From Bacillota bacterium (GTDB taxonomy: Bacteria; Bacillota; Clostridia; Peptostreptococcales; Anaerovoracaceae): a stretch of 6,620 nt of DNA. Positions 6,117-6,620 of the stretch are shown piece by piece (within the stretch, counting starts at the first letter, position 1; each line of letters starts with the position of its first letter). The position numbers and the translations under genes were made by a program. The notes below the pieces were generated by a model, which was given only the letters and a program-made list of their open reading frames with translations, did not search any database and was not told the DNA's origin. The stretch lies in contig JAGATO010000017.1 in NCBI GenBank assembly GCA_017621195.1, forward strand, positions 1 through 6,620, given 5' to 3'.

Positions 6117-6620
6117 ATGGATTTCAGAGATATGACCATCGGGGAGTTTGCTCAGGGTATCGCCGGAGAAAACACCATCGCCGGTGGCGGCAGCGTATCC
6201 GCCCTGGCAGGAGCCTACGGCGCGGCACTGGTATCGATGGTATGCAGGAAGACGCTGCAGAATAAGAAATACGCCGATGTGTACGATTATTTCCAACAGC
6301 TGCTGACCGACGTGCAGCAGCCGCTGGAGACGTTTTTAGACGGCATTCAGGAAGATATCAATGCGTTCACCGTGTTCGAGCAGGCGCTGGCTCTGCCGAA
6401 GAATACGGAAGAGGAGAAGGAGGTCAGAAAGGCTGCCATGCAGGAAGGACTGAAGGCAGCGGCCATGGCTCCCATGGCCATTGCCGAGCTGGCGGCGGGG
6501 TTGATGCCTGCCTGCTGGGATATCGTGGCCAAGGGTAATAAAAATGCTGCTTCCGACGCGCTGGCAGGGGTGCTGATGATGCGGACTGCCGTTTTGGGTT
6601 CGGTGTACAATGTGCGCATC
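6117..6620 (+). CDS. fchA: Formimidoyltetrahydrofolate cyclodeaminase / methenyl-THF cyclohydrolase family, 3'-truncated
   Basis: This enzyme closes 5-formimino-THF to 5,10-methenyl-THF with release of ammonia, and in some bacteria family members act as methenyl-THF cyclohydrolase. The frame is open to the end of the window, so 168 residues are visible; the family is usually about 200-210 residues, so roughly 40 are missing. Motifs seen: AGGGSVSALAGAYGAALVSMV (22-42), the glycine-rich start, usually with Pro in the first position where this has Ala22; EDINAF (79-84), keeping the conserved Asp80; ALALPKNTEEEKEVR (90-104); PMAIAELA (119-126); KGNKNAASD (139-147); and a final YNVRI. The start ATG at 6117 follows a weaker GGGAGAG site (6101-6107). 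It sits 26 bases after ftcD, and the pair forms the expected two-step formimino-transfer unit. Cyclodeaminase is favoured over plain cyclohydrolase because of that neighbour. Confidence 0.9.
   Translation, partial: MDFRDMTIGEFAQGIAGENTIAGGGSVSALAGAYGAALVSMVCRKTLQNKKYADVYDYFQQLLTDVQQPLETFLDGIQEDINAFTVFEQALALPKNTEEEKEVRKAAMQEGLKAAAMAPMAIAELAAGLMPACWDIVAKGNKNAASDALAGVLMMRTAVLGSVYNVRI

Larger units (their letters stand above)
1..6620 (+). other. Probable single operon: peptide importer, ArgH, M20-like protein and formimino-folate pair
   Basis: All seven genes lie on one strand, with gaps of 14, 3, -4, 4, -8 and 26 bases. No stretch without a gene exceeds 26 bases, and I see no hairpin-plus-T-run terminator or room for a promoter. 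Both end genes are cut by the window, so the operon extends further each way. Co-transcription is an inference from spacing and strand. Confidence 0.8.

Overview
The window is a dense, single-strand block of protein genes, apparently from a chromosome. It suggests an anaerobic, amino-acid-fermenting Firmicute of the Clostridia type. Three things point there: strong AAGGAGG-type ribosome sites before most genes, a formimidoyltransferase that closely resembles the stand-alone Firmicutes form as I recall it, and two ABC ATPases of clostridial oligopeptide-transporter style. Base composition is roughly balanced to slightly GC-rich by eye. The genus cannot be named from this sequence.

Layout, all on the + strand: (1) the 3' part of a DppC/OppC-type permease, 1-576; (2) argH, argininosuccinate lyase, 591-1973; (3) a DppD/OppD-type ATPase, 1977-2972; (4) a DppF/OppF-type ATPase, 2969-3943; (5) an M20-family (ArgE/DapE/carboxypeptidase G2-like) protein, 3948-5192; (6) ftcD, glutamate formimidoyltransferase, 5185-6090; (7) the first 168 codons of a formimidoyl-THF cyclodeaminase (FchA/FTCD C-domain family), 6117 to the window end. 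Gaps between genes are 14, 3, -4, 4, -8 and 26 bases. There is therefore no room for internal promoters or terminators, and the block reads as one operon that continues on both sides. No RNA genes, mobile elements, CRISPR arrays or long repeats were seen.

Working model: the importer brings in peptides or N-substituted amino acids. The M20-like protein and the lyase act on the imported compound or its products. FtcD and the cyclodeaminase move a formimino group to tetrahydrofolate and release ammonia, giving 5,10-methenyl-THF and an amino acid. These last two steps are the end of the histidine-to-glutamate route, but hutH, hutU and hutI are not in the window.

The most unusual points are three. 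The M20 protein appears to have lost both ligands of one zinc site and the conserved lid-domain histidine. An argH gene sits between the permease and ATPase genes of a peptide transporter. The DppF-like ATPase has LDGGR where the ABC signature LSGGQ is expected.
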